Origin: Algoriphagus resistens
GTDB taxonomy: Bacteria; Bacteroidota; Bacteroidia; Cytophagales; Cyclobacteriaceae
Direction of reading: 5' to 3'
Assembly (NCBI RefSeq): GCF_001442615.1
Contig: NZ_LMXN01000009.1
Location: 124,001 to 188,000 of the forward strand
Length of the DNA stretch: 64,000 bases
Program-made: the position numbers and the translations under genes
The notes under the pieces: generated by a model
Databases searched by the model: none
What the model was told of the DNA's origin: nothing
The model's input: only the letters and a program-made list of their open reading frames with translations
Shown here: positions 20,095-29,828 of the stretch, in pieces
Numbering within the stretch: the first letter of the stretch is position 1
Layout of the letters: the number at the start of each line of letters is the position of its first letter

Positions 20095-21045
20095 TTAGGA
20101 GATTCTGACCAAAGTGGCACCGTAGCCCCATTGGTCTTTTTGCGTATCCTGAAAGTACTTAATATTTTGATGCTGGCTTAGTCGCTTATGAATTTCTTTG
20201 CGAAGCACACCATTTCCAATGCCATGGATGAATGTGATTTCATCCATTCCCGAAGCTATCGCCTGATCTAGATTCCTTTCAAAAGACTCCAGCTGGATGC
20301 GCAGCATCTCCGAATTGCTCATTCCCTTGGGATCTGTAGCCAGCTTTTCTATATGTAAATCGATGGATCTGGATGGTTTGACTGGTATTGAGACTACAGA
20401 TTTGGGATTAATTTGTTCCAATTCCTGATTGAGCGCACGAATATCAAGCTCTTTGGTAGTCTGCTCCAAAGCGAAAAGATAGGCTGTCTTATCCAGTCGG
20501 GGCGCTTTGCTAAGATGCTTGAAGAACTGGGTTGGCTTCATCTTCAGCTGCCGCTCAAAAGCTGGTTTTGCCTTCTCCAGCGTGTTGTGAATCGGGATAA
20601 AACGGAGCAAAAATGCTGGCCACTCATCCATTTCCTTCAGCAATCGATCATCAAATTTCTTAGCATCACCAGGATTTAGCACAGCAGCAAGCAAAGTGCG
20701 CTGATTTTCCCCAAATACCTCCGAAGCATGGGCCAAATAGGCCTGAGCGCTGTCATTGATCAGGTAAAGGCTAAGACTTTGGTCGTTGATAGGAAGGAAT
20801 GCCAGGTAAAGTCCCTGATCCTTTGGACCGGAAATAGGCATCGGTGTTTCACTTTCCTTTTCTTCTACAGGCTTATCTCCAAAGTGTTTCTTTTCAGATT
20901 CGTGGATGAGAACCAGCTCTGATTTCATAGCGGGAATGATAAACCCATCTTCAATTTCTATCTGTATTCTTCCGCCGGAAGAAATCTTGCGGATGATTCC
21001 TTCTTCGTTTCCATGAAGTAATCTTACTCGGTCTCCTATATTCAT
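20095..21045 (-). CDS. DUF2027 and Smr domain protein
   Basis: 316 residues. The start MNIGDRVRLLHGNEEGIIRKI is a small SH3-like beta barrel. A DUF2027 domain follows (about residues 75-210), then a short linker with SRSIDLHIEKL and a C-terminal Smr domain with the active-site block ITFIHGIGNGVLRKEIHKRL. Smr domains nick or bind nucleic acids; this combination is standard in Bacteroidota and its role is unknown. The ATG overlaps the photolyase stop by 4 bases (ATGA), so the two are translationally coupled. Confidence 0.9.
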   Translation of the reverse strand: MNIGDRVRLLHGNEEGIIRKISSGGRIQIEIEDGFIIPAMKSELVLIHESEKKHFGDKPVEEKESETPMPISGPKDQGLYLAFLPINDQSLSLYLINDSAQAYLAHASEVFGENQRTLLAAVLNPGDAKKFDDRLLKEMDEWPAFLLRFIPIHNTLEKAKPAFERQLKMKPTQFFKHLSKAPRLDKTAYLFALEQTTKELDIRALNQELEQINPKSVVSIPVKPSRSIDLHIEKLATDPKGMSNSEMLRIQLESFERNLDQAIASGMDEITFIHGIGNGVLRKEIHKRLSQHQNIKYFQDTQKDQWGYGATLVRIS

Positions 21046-22340
21046 TGGTTGAGAGCTGATTTGTAGGTGTCTATTGCACGTTGCCTAGCAAATTTATGAT
21101 CTACTATCGGTTTTGGGTACTTATCCGAGTTTATTTCTGGAATCCATTTTTTAATGTACTTCCAGTTCTTGTCAAATTTCTCCTGTTGGGAGCTTGGATT
21201 GAATACCCGAAAGTATGGCTGGGCATCTGTACCCGTTCCTGCTGCCCACTGCCAGCCGCCGTTGTTGGATGCCAATTCATAGTCGAGCAATTTCTCTGCG
21301 AAATAAGCTTCCCCCCAGCGCCAATCGATCAAAAGATGTTTGGTGAGAAATGAGGCGACTATCATCCGTACACGGTTGTGCATGTATCCAGTGGCATTTA
21401 ACTCCCGCATTCCAGCATCAACAATGGCATATCCTGTTTTCCCCTCGCACCAAGCCTGAAATTCTTCTTCGTTATTTCTCCAGGGTATTCGATCATAAGC
21501 CGGTTTGAAAGCCTGATTTACAACCTGTGGATTGTACGTCAAAATCATCATGTAAAATTCCCTCCAGATCAATTCATTCAGGTAAGTGGTGTTTAGTTCC
21601 GAAGCTTTTAGCACCAATTTTCTGATGGAAATAGTCCCAAAACGCAAATGGACCCCTAGTCTGGTAGTACCATTCTTGGCGGGGAAATCACGGGTTTCAT
21701 TGTAATGAAAGATGATTTCCTCGTCAGCAGTTTTTGATGGAATGGAAACATCACTTTTTTCAAAACCGATTTCCTTTAAAGTAGGTACGTCGAAAGCGGT
21801 CGTTTGAAGTAGGTTTTTCCAGTGCATGGGTTGGTAGTCTTCGATTTTTTTAGGATCAAATTTGCTCAGCCAAACTCTGCTGAAAGGAGTGAAGACCTTG
21901 TAGAATTCCCCTGTGCCATTTAGTATTTCCCCGGGTTCGAAAATCAGTTGATCTTTAAATGCATGAAATGGAATTTCTTGTTTGTGGAGCAGTACCGCTA
22001 TATTTTCATCCCGGTTGTTGGCATATGGCTCATAATCCCTGTTTGTATAGACCGCTTGGATCTTATAGTTACTTAATAGCTCCTGGTAAACGGTTACCGG
22101 ATCGCCATATTTAACTAATAGTGAGGAACCTTTACTTCCAAGTTGATTATGGATCAGGGTGATTTGATCATGTATAAATTCTACACGTGCATCCGCTTTA
22201 TTCTCTAGTTTGTCAAGAATATTTTTATCAAAAATGAATAGTGGTAAAACATTTTCACTTTGATTAAGCGCTTGAAAGAGTCCATGATTATCTTCAATTC
22301 TAAGGTCTCTTCTAAACCAAAAAATGCTGATTTTCTCCAT
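21042..22340 (-). CDS. phrB: Deoxyribodipyrimidine photolyase / cryptochrome family
   Basis: 432 residues. The N-terminal alpha/beta photolyase domain begins with FWFRRDLR (residues 7-14). The C-terminal FAD-binding domain carries GTTRLGVHLRFGTIS, ELIWREFY, TGYMHNRVRM and the closing ASNNGGWQWAAGTGTD block. All of these are typical of class I CPD photolyases. It repairs UV-induced pyrimidine dimers using blue light. No signal peptide. It lies 39 bases downstream of the TamB-like gene and is coupled to the Smr gene by a 4-base overlap. Confidence 0.95.
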   Translation of the reverse strand: MEKISIFWFRRDLRIEDNHGLFQALNQSENVLPLFIFDKNILDKLENKADARVEFIHDQITLIHNQLGSKGSSLLVKYGDPVTVYQELLSNYKIQAVYTNRDYEPYANNRDENIAVLLHKQEIPFHAFKDQLIFEPGEILNGTGEFYKVFTPFSRVWLSKFDPKKIEDYQPMHWKNLLQTTAFDVPTLKEIGFEKSDVSIPSKTADEEIIFHYNETRDFPAKNGTTRLGVHLRFGTISIRKLVLKASELNTTYLNELIWREFYMMILTYNPQVVNQAFKPAYDRIPWRNNEEEFQAWCEGKTGYAIVDAGMRELNATGYMHNRVRMIVASFLTKHLLIDWRWGEAYFAEKLLDYELASNNGGWQWAAGTGTDAQPYFRVFNPSSQQEKFDKNWKYIKKWIPEINSDKYPKPIVDHKFARQRAIDTYKSALNQ

Positions 22341-22379
22341 TTCTTTTTATAAAACAAATCCGTAGAAGGTACCAATTGT

Positions 22380-25300
22380 TTAAAATTTCCCTTCCTCTAG
22401 CATTCTAATTTTTCGCTCTCGGTCAAGAGAGTCCAGTCTTTCTTCAATATTGTCCAACTGTATTTGTTTCCATTCCTGTTTATTTTCAAATTGATAGCGT
22501 AGAAAATCATCTTGATCGTTGATGATCAATTTCTCATTTTTCTTTCTGGTTATTTTCTTGAAAAGCTCTGAAAATGAATTGAAAGAAACACTTTGTGATA
22601 CAGCTACGCCGTATGTTGCTACGTTTTTGGAAAGAGACAGCGAGGTAAATGTATTGAAGTTGTTTCTGTTGAAAATCCGTATTCTATATACCCCATCTGC
22701 TGTAAGCATGTATTCCGCCTGCCAATCGCCGATGATGGAAGATGGGCTTGCATCGCCCTGGTTATTGGTGAATCCGCCGTCTCTTGACACGCGAAGACGT
22801 CCATCTAGGAAAGTATATGCAACACTGAGCTGGAAGGTTTCCAGTGCATTTTGATCCAAACTGGCCACATCCAAATCTACTTCCAGGTTTTTATCCACTT
22901 GGCCAAGGAAACTGTTGAGTTGGGAGGAAAGTAATTGACCTAAACTGGAAGAGATCGTTGAAACACCCGAGAATTGACCCTCCGGGGAGAAGGAGCGTGT
23001 CATGATCACAGAAAAGACCTGTCTATTCATCTCCTGTTCATCGTTGGCAATTTTGTTTTGGAAAGAAGAGATAGTTGTCTGCGTGTCACCACTCGAAGGG
23101 AATTCAGAGAAGTCAAAACCAAAACTGATATCAGGAGACAGTAACTGCCCGTCCAGATTCAGCAATACTTTGACCGGGTACCTGCGGTTGGAGGTGGAAC
23201 TTTGGTTTTCTGTTGTCGCCGTATTTAACAAAAGTGGCTGTAAAGAAACGTTTTCGATATATTCTGCCGAAATATCCATTATCCCGGTGTATGGATCCCC
23301 ATACCAATTTATACGTCCCCCAGGCTTAATGCGGAATTGCTTTTTCACCACATTGTAAAGGGAAAAATTATACATGCCCTCGGTGATTTCGTAGGTGCCG
23401 TTCAGTGTGAAGTTGCCCTGCGTATCCACATTCATTGTCAGTACACCACGACCTCGGCCTGAAATACCTTCCTCCGTCCGTGGGTCAATGATAATCTCTG
23501 CGTAAGCATCAGGGGTGATGTCCAGTATGAAATTCATCCTGACATTCTCTATTTCCAGTCTGTTGATCTCTTCGGCGATTTGTTTGATGCGTACCGTGTC
23601 CTGGATGTTGATCATGTGAATGAAATCTTCCTGGGCTTGGTTATTGTTGCTTATGAGAGGGATATAGATTCTGGTGTTGGGTCGACTGGTGGCCCGGGCG
23701 TTGATATCCATATTTGTGGTAGTTCCCACCACTTCAGCCGTTCCCGTTACGAAGGCAGTACCATAGAATGTCTCATTATCCTTGTCAGTGGTATTCATTA
23801 CCTGAAGGTTATTGAGATTGGCTTTGATATTCAGCCGGATATTATTAAAGCCCTGATGACTTATCCCCCCGGTAAGAGAGGCTCCATTTCCAAAGAGGTC
23901 TTTGAGTTCCATCTGCTGGAAACTTATTTGGGTAGGCTTAAAAAGGATGTTCCCATTGAGTAAATAGGTAGTTTTGAGGTAGTTTACGGTTAGTTTCCCA
24001 TCGTTTACCCTACCTGTTCCTTCGATTTGAGGATTAAAAAGGGTTCCACTCAAATCCATTTTTCCAGAAACTGTGCCGCCCATCTGAGATACATAATTGG
24101 ATAAAAACGGCTCCAGTATAACAAGACTGGCATCATTTAGTGTAGCATCCATGTGCAGCTCCCGATTTGTATTTAGCATATACCCGCCAAGATTAATGGT
24201 CTCTTTGCCTTGATTTACATTGGTCAGCGAGACTTGCAGTCGTTCTAAATCCAGGTTGGCCTTAGCACTCATGTCCCCAATGGGAAACTTATTGATGGCG
24301 ACATCATTTAAGCTGAATTCACCCCGCATCATGGCTTTGTCCAGCAGATGATCAAAGGAGATCAAGCCATTTGCTACGCCGTCAAAGTCTTGGGGAAAAA
24401 GCGTGTTTAGAAGGTCGACGTTTACATTGTTTACTGACAGGTTTAGTCTATCGTCAGGCTGAGCGCTGGCTTTTCCCTGTAGGGATATTGATTGGTTTTC
24501 GTTAAAGAGCTTTAGGCTGTCCACCTGAATTAATCCGGGTGTGATAGTGATCAGGTTGAGAGAGTCAAATTTCCATTCCCGATCTAGTAATTTCAGAGAA
24601 GACGGGGCAAAAGCGAGTTGGGTATTTTGGTTGGCAAAGCGGGCTGAAGCATTAATCTTGACAGCACTTTGCGTGGAGTCTTGATCCAAGGTGAAGTCAA
24701 TGTCCATTTCGTCTTTGTCCCAAATCGCCTCAAAGCCAAAATTGGTAAACTGAAGGGATTTACCCATTTCCTGCGTTTTCGAATAAACGTAGAAGGAGGC
24801 TAAAATATCAGGACTGTTGATAAGTTTGGAAGTGTTGAAATCAATGTTGATGTTTTGGGCGGCATTGTTTTTATATTTCAGGCTATCAATGCTGGTGAAA
24901 AAGTTAAAGACGGTATTTTCCTGTGTTTGGTAGAAAGCCCCTTCCAGGACCATATTTTTTGAAAGGCTTAGATCAGGCTCAAAAAGCTGGACAATCGGGT
25001 TGATATTGATCAGACGGAGGTTAAGATCAAGATTATATATTTCCGAGAAATTTCTTTCCAGATCTGCTATGGGCTGTTCCTCATTTAAGATAATGGCAAT
25101 GTATTGTTTGAGCAGGATGTCCAAATCTCTCCCCATTTGCTCAAGGTTGAATTGTCCTGAAGCAGCTGCAACCAGGTAATCAGAATTAATCGACATTGTC
25201 CGGGTACCTCCCGCAAAAAGCGATTGGAAGTTGAAATCTCCTACATTCAATTGCCGATCCTCGTAACCTACCAAAATATTTCGGAATCGAGCAATCCCTT

Positions 25301-26987
25301 GAATATCATCCAACTCTATTCCTTTGACGTCTATGTCCAGATTTCCACTGATGAAAGTAGCCTTGTCAGCGAGATTCAATCGATCAAGAAATGCCGTGTC
25401 AATTTGCAAACCCATCCGCACTGAATCAGTGGACTCACGGAGGTTTAACTCTCCATTGGCATTGATTTTTAAGTTCGGATCATTTACAGCCAGATTCCCT
25501 CTAAAGAGATCCAACCCGTAAGTAGCATCGGTTTTAATGTTAGTATATACGTAGTTTTTGAAACCAAATTTTGTAACATCTGCATCTACATCAACTAATA
25601 AGTTGTCGATGGAATTCCCAGTCGTATTTACTTGCCCCTTGAGGCTTACTTTCTGCAATAGTTCCCTGTTTTCGGCGATTATCCCTAAATCAAGATTCTG
25701 CGTGGTGATATTCGACACGACAACGGGAAGTCCATCTGCCAAATCAAAATTAACTCTGCCGGTAATATCTCCAATTGACGTTTTAAAGTCTCCGTTGGTA
25801 TCGAATCTGCGCAAGTAGCCAGCAAAGTCTGCTGTGAGGCGAACCGTATTGAATTTATTGATCTGACTGGAAACTGAAGAAGGCAAGTAGGGAGCGAGAT
25901 CTTTGGCAAAGATTGTCGAGTTTTTTAATGAAAGATTGATGTAGGTGTTGGCTATATCGGGCAAGCCATCTAGTCTAAAGGCCCCAAAGATTGCGGTCTT
26001 TTCCCCAAGTCTAATTAGTAACTCTTCTGACCTAATATCTGATACGGGCCCGGCAATTTTTCCTGAAAGGTAGATTTCATCGTCAATAGCGGGAAGAGAG
26101 GGAGCAAATAGCTTCAGATCTCCCAAATCAAGCTTTGTCTCATCTAGATTGGTTATGATTACCACCTCTTCCACGAAATTGGAAAATGCGGCAGGAGTGG
26201 CATATTCAAACCTTAGGAAGTTTTTGATATGGCTATTGACAGACTTTAAGCTGAGTTTGTCAAATTCCATAAATTCCCTCGCATAGGTCATATCAGTTTT
26301 GAGCTCCACGATCTCAAAACCTGAAGTGAGCTCTGTTCCTGTTAACATTTCTATATTTGCCCCAATCTCAGGTCCTTCGAGGTAAAAGTCAGAGGCATTC
26401 AAAGTGATATCAGAAAAACGTAGCTTACTGTAATCTAATCCTTTGGTGAGTGCATCGGTGATTTCATTGACGATATAGATTTCAGAATTTCTCAATTCCA
26501 CTGAATTAATTCGAAACTGGGTAGGCTTGGAGCTTTTACTGCCTGTACTGAACATGTTTGCGAGTTCCTCCACCCAGATATTGATATTCATGGCAGAATC
26601 GCCCTCATGAGTAAGCATGTGGAGCTTTGCATTCTCCATCCGCACAGCATTTATTGTTGTGATTCCCGGAGGGATCAGTGAGAGTAACTCAAAATCCGCA
26701 TTGATCTTTTTTGCACCTATCATCAAGCTATCCCGATGATCGCGGATGACAACGTCATCCAGTTCCAGCGCATCCCACCAGGTAAGTCTGATCTTTCCGA
26801 TCTCTGTGTGAAAAGCGGAATTGTCGTTGAGAACTCCTGTGACTGTGTTAATTACCTTATTCTGGACCCAGGAGATCTGGAGACTTATTGCTACCAAGGT
26901 AAAAAGTATCAGCAATGAAAAGACTATCCATAGTAACACTCGAAACGCGTTGTGCAAAAAATCCGTAACTTTCGCGTTCTTTTCCAA
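22380..26987 (-). CDS. TamB-like translocation/assembly module protein (DUF490)
   Basis: 1535 residues. One N-terminal transmembrane helix (about residues 17-38) is followed by a very long run of beta-strand-rich repeats and a C-terminal TamB/DUF490 domain ending in VSRDGGFTN and FNSFSELFKK blocks. TamB-type proteins span the periplasm and move phospholipid or help insert outer-membrane proteins. The only available start is TTG at 26987: the upstream frame has a stop a few codons away and no ATG is available before the membrane helix. This TTG shares its first base position with the ATG of the divergent tsaD. Confidence 0.9.
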   Translation of the reverse strand: MEKNAKVTDFLHNAFRVLLWIVFSLLILFTLVAISLQISWVQNKVINTVTGVLNDNSAFHTEIGKIRLTWWDALELDDVVIRDHRDSLMIGAKKINADFELLSLIPPGITTINAVRMENAKLHMLTHEGDSAMNINIWVEELANMFSTGSKSSKPTQFRINSVELRNSEIYIVNEITDALTKGLDYSKLRFSDITLNASDFYLEGPEIGANIEMLTGTELTSGFEIVELKTDMTYAREFMEFDKLSLKSVNSHIKNFLRFEYATPAAFSNFVEEVVIITNLDETKLDLGDLKLFAPSLPAIDDEIYLSGKIAGPVSDIRSEELLIRLGEKTAIFGAFRLDGLPDIANTYINLSLKNSTIFAKDLAPYLPSSVSSQINKFNTVRLTADFAGYLRRFDTNGDFKTSIGDITGRVNFDLADGLPVVVSNITTQNLDLGIIAENRELLQKVSLKGQVNTTGNSIDNLLVDVDADVTKFGFKNYVYTNIKTDATYGLDLFRGNLAVNDPNLKINANGELNLRESTDSVRMGLQIDTAFLDRLNLADKATFISGNLDIDVKGIELDDIQGIARFRNILVGYEDRQLNVGDFNFQSLFAGGTRTMSINSDYLVAAASGQFNLEQMGRDLDILLKQYIAIILNEEQPIADLERNFSEIYNLDLNLRLININPIVQLFEPDLSLSKNMVLEGAFYQTQENTVFNFFTSIDSLKYKNNAAQNINIDFNTSKLINSPDILASFYVYSKTQEMGKSLQFTNFGFEAIWDKDEMDIDFTLDQDSTQSAVKINASARFANQNTQLAFAPSSLKLLDREWKFDSLNLITITPGLIQVDSLKLFNENQSISLQGKASAQPDDRLNLSVNNVNVDLLNTLFPQDFDGVANGLISFDHLLDKAMMRGEFSLNDVAINKFPIGDMSAKANLDLERLQVSLTNVNQGKETINLGGYMLNTNRELHMDATLNDASLVILEPFLSNYVSQMGGTVSGKMDLSGTLFNPQIEGTGRVNDGKLTVNYLKTTYLLNGNILFKPTQISFQQMELKDLFGNGASLTGGISHQGFNNIRLNIKANLNNLQVMNTTDKDNETFYGTAFVTGTAEVVGTTTNMDINARATSRPNTRIYIPLISNNNQAQEDFIHMINIQDTVRIKQIAEEINRLEIENVRMNFILDITPDAYAEIIIDPRTEEGISGRGRGVLTMNVDTQGNFTLNGTYEITEGMYNFSLYNVVKKQFRIKPGGRINWYGDPYTGIMDISAEYIENVSLQPLLLNTATTENQSSTSNRRYPVKVLLNLDGQLLSPDISFGFDFSEFPSSGDTQTTISSFQNKIANDEQEMNRQVFSVIMTRSFSPEGQFSGVSTISSSLGQLLSSQLNSFLGQVDKNLEVDLDVASLDQNALETFQLSVAYTFLDGRLRVSRDGGFTNNQGDASPSSIIGDWQAEYMLTADGVYRIRIFNRNNFNTFTSLSLSKNVATYGVAVSQSVSFNSFSELFKKITRKKNEKLIINDQDDFLRYQFENKQEWKQIQLDNIEERLDSLDRERKIRMLEEGKF

Positions 26988-28000
26988 TGGGTACCAACGA
27001 TATCTTTATTCTAGCAATTGAATCCTCGTGCGACGAGACCTCTGCGGCTGTTATAGCTGACGGCAAAGTACTTAATAATATTGTCGCCACACAATCTGTT
27101 CACGAAAAATATGGAGGTGTAGTTCCTGAATTGGCCTCACGCGCACATCAGGAAAATCTAATCCCAGTGGTTCAGGAGGCCATTTTATCCTCTGGCATTT
27201 CCAAGGACCAACTTTCGGCGGTTGCTTTCACCAGAGGTCCTGGATTAATGGGATCGCTTCTTGTTGGGGTTAGCTTTGCGAAAGCATTTGCCTTCGGGCG
27301 AAACATTCCTCTGATCGAAGTGAATCATATGAATGCACATATACTGGCGCACTTTATTGAAGATCCTAAGCCAGATTTTCCATTTATTTGCCTGACCGTG
27401 AGCGGTGGACATACGCAGTTGGTTTTGGTCAAAGACCACTTGGACATGAAAGTGATAGGAGAGACGCTGGACGATGCGGTAGGAGAGGCTTTTGACAAAA
27501 CAGCTAAACTATTGGGTCTGCCGTATCCGGGCGGTCCGCTTATTGACAATTATGCCAAGGCTGGAAATCCCAAAGCTTTTCAATTTCCTATTACCCGCAT
27601 GCCTGGATTGAATTATTCCTTCAGCGGGATTAAGACAGCAGTATTGTATTTCCTTCGGGATCAGCTGAAGGATAATCCAAAGTTCATTGAGGAAAATCTG
27701 TCTGATCTTTGTGCTAGCATACAGTATTCGCTTGTGGAAATGTTGCTTATCAAGTTGAAAGCTGCGGTGAAGGAATATGGTGTGAAAGAAGTCGCCATCG
27801 CCGGTGGGGTATCTGCTAATTCAGGATTAAGGGAAAGCTTGAGCCGCCTGGCAGAGCAAAAAGGATGGAACTTGTACATTCCAAAATTCGAATACTGTAC
27901 AGACAATGCCGCCATGATAGCCATGGCAGCACATTATAAATACCTGAAAGGAGAATTCTCATCTATGGATGTCACTCCTCTCGCAAAAATGAAAATCTAA
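26987..28000 (+). CDS. tsaD: tRNA N6-adenosine threonylcarbamoyltransferase
   Basis: 337 residues, usual length. The ASKHA fold begins with ILAIESSCDETSAAV (residues 8-22). The metal-binding NHMNAH motif holds His114 and His118, VSGGHTQL and GEAFDKTAKLLGL follow, and the last metal residue is in CTDNAAM. TsaD makes the t6A modification at position 37 of ANN-decoding tRNAs, working with TsaB and TsaE, which are not in the window. It heads a plus-strand run in which smpB starts 2 bases after its stop. Confidence 0.97.
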   Translation: MGTNDIFILAIESSCDETSAAVIADGKVLNNIVATQSVHEKYGGVVPELASRAHQENLIPVVQEAILSSGISKDQLSAVAFTRGPGLMGSLLVGVSFAKAFAFGRNIPLIEVNHMNAHILAHFIEDPKPDFPFICLTVSGGHTQLVLVKDHLDMKVIGETLDDAVGEAFDKTAKLLGLPYPGGPLIDNYAKAGNPKAFQFPITRMPGLNYSFSGIKTAVLYFLRDQLKDNPKFIEENLSDLCASIQYSLVEMLLIKLKAAVKEYGVKEVAIAGGVSANSGLRESLSRLAEQKGWNLYIPKFEYCTDNAAMIAMAAHYKYLKGEFSSMDVTPLAKMKI

Positions 28001-28002
28001 GC

Positions 28003-28470
28003 ATGGCTAAGGATAATAAGTTTGACAAAGTCATCAATATCAAGAATAAAAAGGCAAGTTTCCAGTTTGAATTTGTGGACACCTATGTGGCGGGAATGGT
28101 GCTGAAGGGCACTGAGATCAAGTCAATACGTGAAGCAAAGGTATCGCTGACAGAGGCTTTCTGTATTTTTCTGGACGGCGAGCTCTATGTCCGCCAGATG
28201 CACATCGCGCCCTATTCAATGGCTGCTAGTTATAACCACGTGGCCATTCGTGATAGAAAGTTGTTGATGAGCAAGAAAGAACTGGATAAACTTGAAACTA
28301 AGTCCCAGGAAAAAGGGCTGACTATCATTCCTGTTCGTATATTTATCAATGACCGGGGAATGGCAAAAATGGAAATTGCACTAGGTCGGGGAAAAAAAAC
28401 ACACGACAAACGACAGGATCTGAAAGAAAAAGATGCAAAAAGAGAAATCCAGCGAATGGCCTTTGATTGA
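28003..28470 (+). CDS. smpB: SsrA-binding protein SmpB
   Basis: 155 residues, normal length. The family blocks are present: YVAGMVLKGTEIKSIREAKVSL near residue 28, AAYS-type region PYSMAASYNH, and the basic tail LGRGKKTHDKRQDLKEKDAKREIQR. SmpB binds tmRNA and carries it to stalled ribosomes. No tmRNA gene was seen in the window. It sits 2 bases after tsaD, and its 3' end overlaps the next gene. Confidence 0.97.
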   Translation: MAKDNKFDKVINIKNKKASFQFEFVDTYVAGMVLKGTEIKSIREAKVSLTEAFCIFLDGELYVRQMHIAPYSMAASYNHVAIRDRKLLMSKKELDKLETKSQEKGLTIIPVRIFINDRGMAKMEIALGRGKKTHDKRQDLKEKDAKREIQRMAFD

Positions 28471-29230
28471 TGCTTTTGGGATTTGCAGGCAAACAATTTT
28501 GCCACTTTACCGCAAACCTACTTTTGATTCGGCTATGGTCACTCAGCTGCTTTTTGGGGAATGCTACCAGATTATAGCGATGACCTCAGATCAACAGTGG
28601 TTTAAGATAGTGAATGAAGATACTGGGATCGAAGGGTGGATTACCACACAGGCACTGAAGGAAATCCCCGAATCTGATTATTACAATTTTCTAAATACAG
28701 ACTTTCAGGTCGTTACCAGTCCCATCGCAGCTATAGAATACCTTGGGACCAATCTTTATCTACTTCCCGGTAGCAGGCTCCATTTCTCAGACTTGGAGCT
28801 TTTTAATTGGCAAGACCACATAGGATTCACGGGATCGGTACGTAGTCATGCATTGAAAGCTGACAGAGCACAATTGATCGATGTAGCGATTAAGTATGTA
28901 AATGCACCGTATCAAGCGGGAGGAAGAAGCATATTTGGCCTGGACGAGTGTCAGGGCTTTGAATTGATTTTTAGCATAGCTGGTTATACTTGGAAGTCCG
29001 GACAAATTCCTGGCAGAAAAATTGATCCCGAGCTCGTTTTGCCGGGTGATTTATTTATTTTCAGGGAACTTGAAAAGAAGCAAGTGAAATATGCCTTGTA
29101 TCTTGGGGCGGAAGAGGTATTTTGGATGGACAATAGAATAAAAGTATCAGACTTGGGTGAATGGGAAGCCTTCTTGCGGAGCAGTAAGGATAAACAGGTG
29201 GAGTTGGAAACTCGGTCAATAGTAAGTTAA
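28433..29230 (+). CDS. SH3b plus NlpC/P60-like protein with degenerate active site
   Basis: 265 residues from the ATG at 28433, which overlaps smpB by 38 bases; a TTG at 28463 is an alternative. Residues 15-75 form a bacterial SH3 domain with VTQLLFGE, and residues 145-240 an NlpC/P60 fold. The block YQAGGRSIFGLDECQGF keeps the nucleophile cysteine (Cys173) but with one extra residue before it. The usual HVGI histidine is Lys219 (VKYALYLG), and the third-position histidine is Trp231. An active peptidase is therefore unlikely. No signal peptide is visible. It may be a binding-only relative of cell-wall peptidases. Confidence 0.8.
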   Translation: MQKEKSSEWPLIDAFGICRQTILPLYRKPTFDSAMVTQLLFGECYQIIAMTSDQQWFKIVNEDTGIEGWITTQALKEIPESDYYNFLNTDFQVVTSPIAAIEYLGTNLYLLPGSRLHFSDLELFNWQDHIGFTGSVRSHALKADRAQLIDVAIKYVNAPYQAGGRSIFGLDECQGFELIFSIAGYTWKSGQIPGRKIDPELVLPGDLFIFRELEKKQVKYALYLGAEEVFWMDNRIKVSDLGEWEAFLRSSKDKQVELETRSIVS

Positions 29231-29233
29231 CCT

Positions 29234-29743
29234 ATGGAAAAGAGGGTATTGGTATTGAATTTAGATCATTCTCCCGTGGCGGTAGTTTCACCACAAAAAG
29301 CCATTGTCCTGCTTCTTCTGGAGAAAGCAAACTGTCTCTCCGTTTATGAGTTGCTTCAGATCCGTACGGTCAGCCGAAGTTTTGAATATCCTGCAGTAAT
29401 TTGCTTGAATCACTATAAAAATATTCCGTATCGTGGTGTGCTCCTGAACCGTGTCAACCTGTTCCGAAGGGATCGGGGAGAATGTCAATACTGTGGAAGC
29501 AGAAGGCAGCTTACTATTGATCATGTAGTGCCGCGATCCAAAGGCGGAAAGTCCAACTGGACAAACCTGACCACGGCCTGTCACCGATGTAATGTCTTGA
29601 AAGGAGACAAGAGCCCCGAAGAGGCTGGTCTAATCATGCAAACACAGCCGTTCAAGCCTTCTTTAGCCTATTTCTTATCTGAATATGCTGAAAAACAAGC
29701 AGAGGAATGGCTGCCTTATTTAGCCAGTAAAGTGATGCATTGA
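29234..29743 (+). CDS. HNH endonuclease family protein
   Basis: 169 residues. An N-terminal beta domain (residues 1-70) is followed by an HNH nuclease domain. Zinc is held by Cys84/Cys87 (CQYC) and Cys116/Cys119 (CHRC). The catalytic core is IDHVVPRSKGG with His97, and Asn111 lies in WTNL. This is the conserved stand-alone HNH protein of Bacteroidota and related phyla, of unknown target, not a restriction enzyme with a methylase partner. It starts 3 bases after the preceding stop and belongs to the tsaD-smpB run. Confidence 0.92.
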   Translation: MEKRVLVLNLDHSPVAVVSPQKAIVLLLLEKANCLSVYELLQIRTVSRSFEYPAVICLNHYKNIPYRGVLLNRVNLFRRDRGECQYCGSRRQLTIDHVVPRSKGGKSNWTNLTTACHRCNVLKGDKSPEEAGLIMQTQPFKPSLAYFLSEYAEKQAEEWLPYLASKVMH

Positions 29744-29828
29744 AGGACATATACTGATCAGGTATTAGTTTGGTGCAAGTTCGATTTCCTATTATCTATT
29801 CTGGCAAAATAATTGCGATAGTCTGGGT

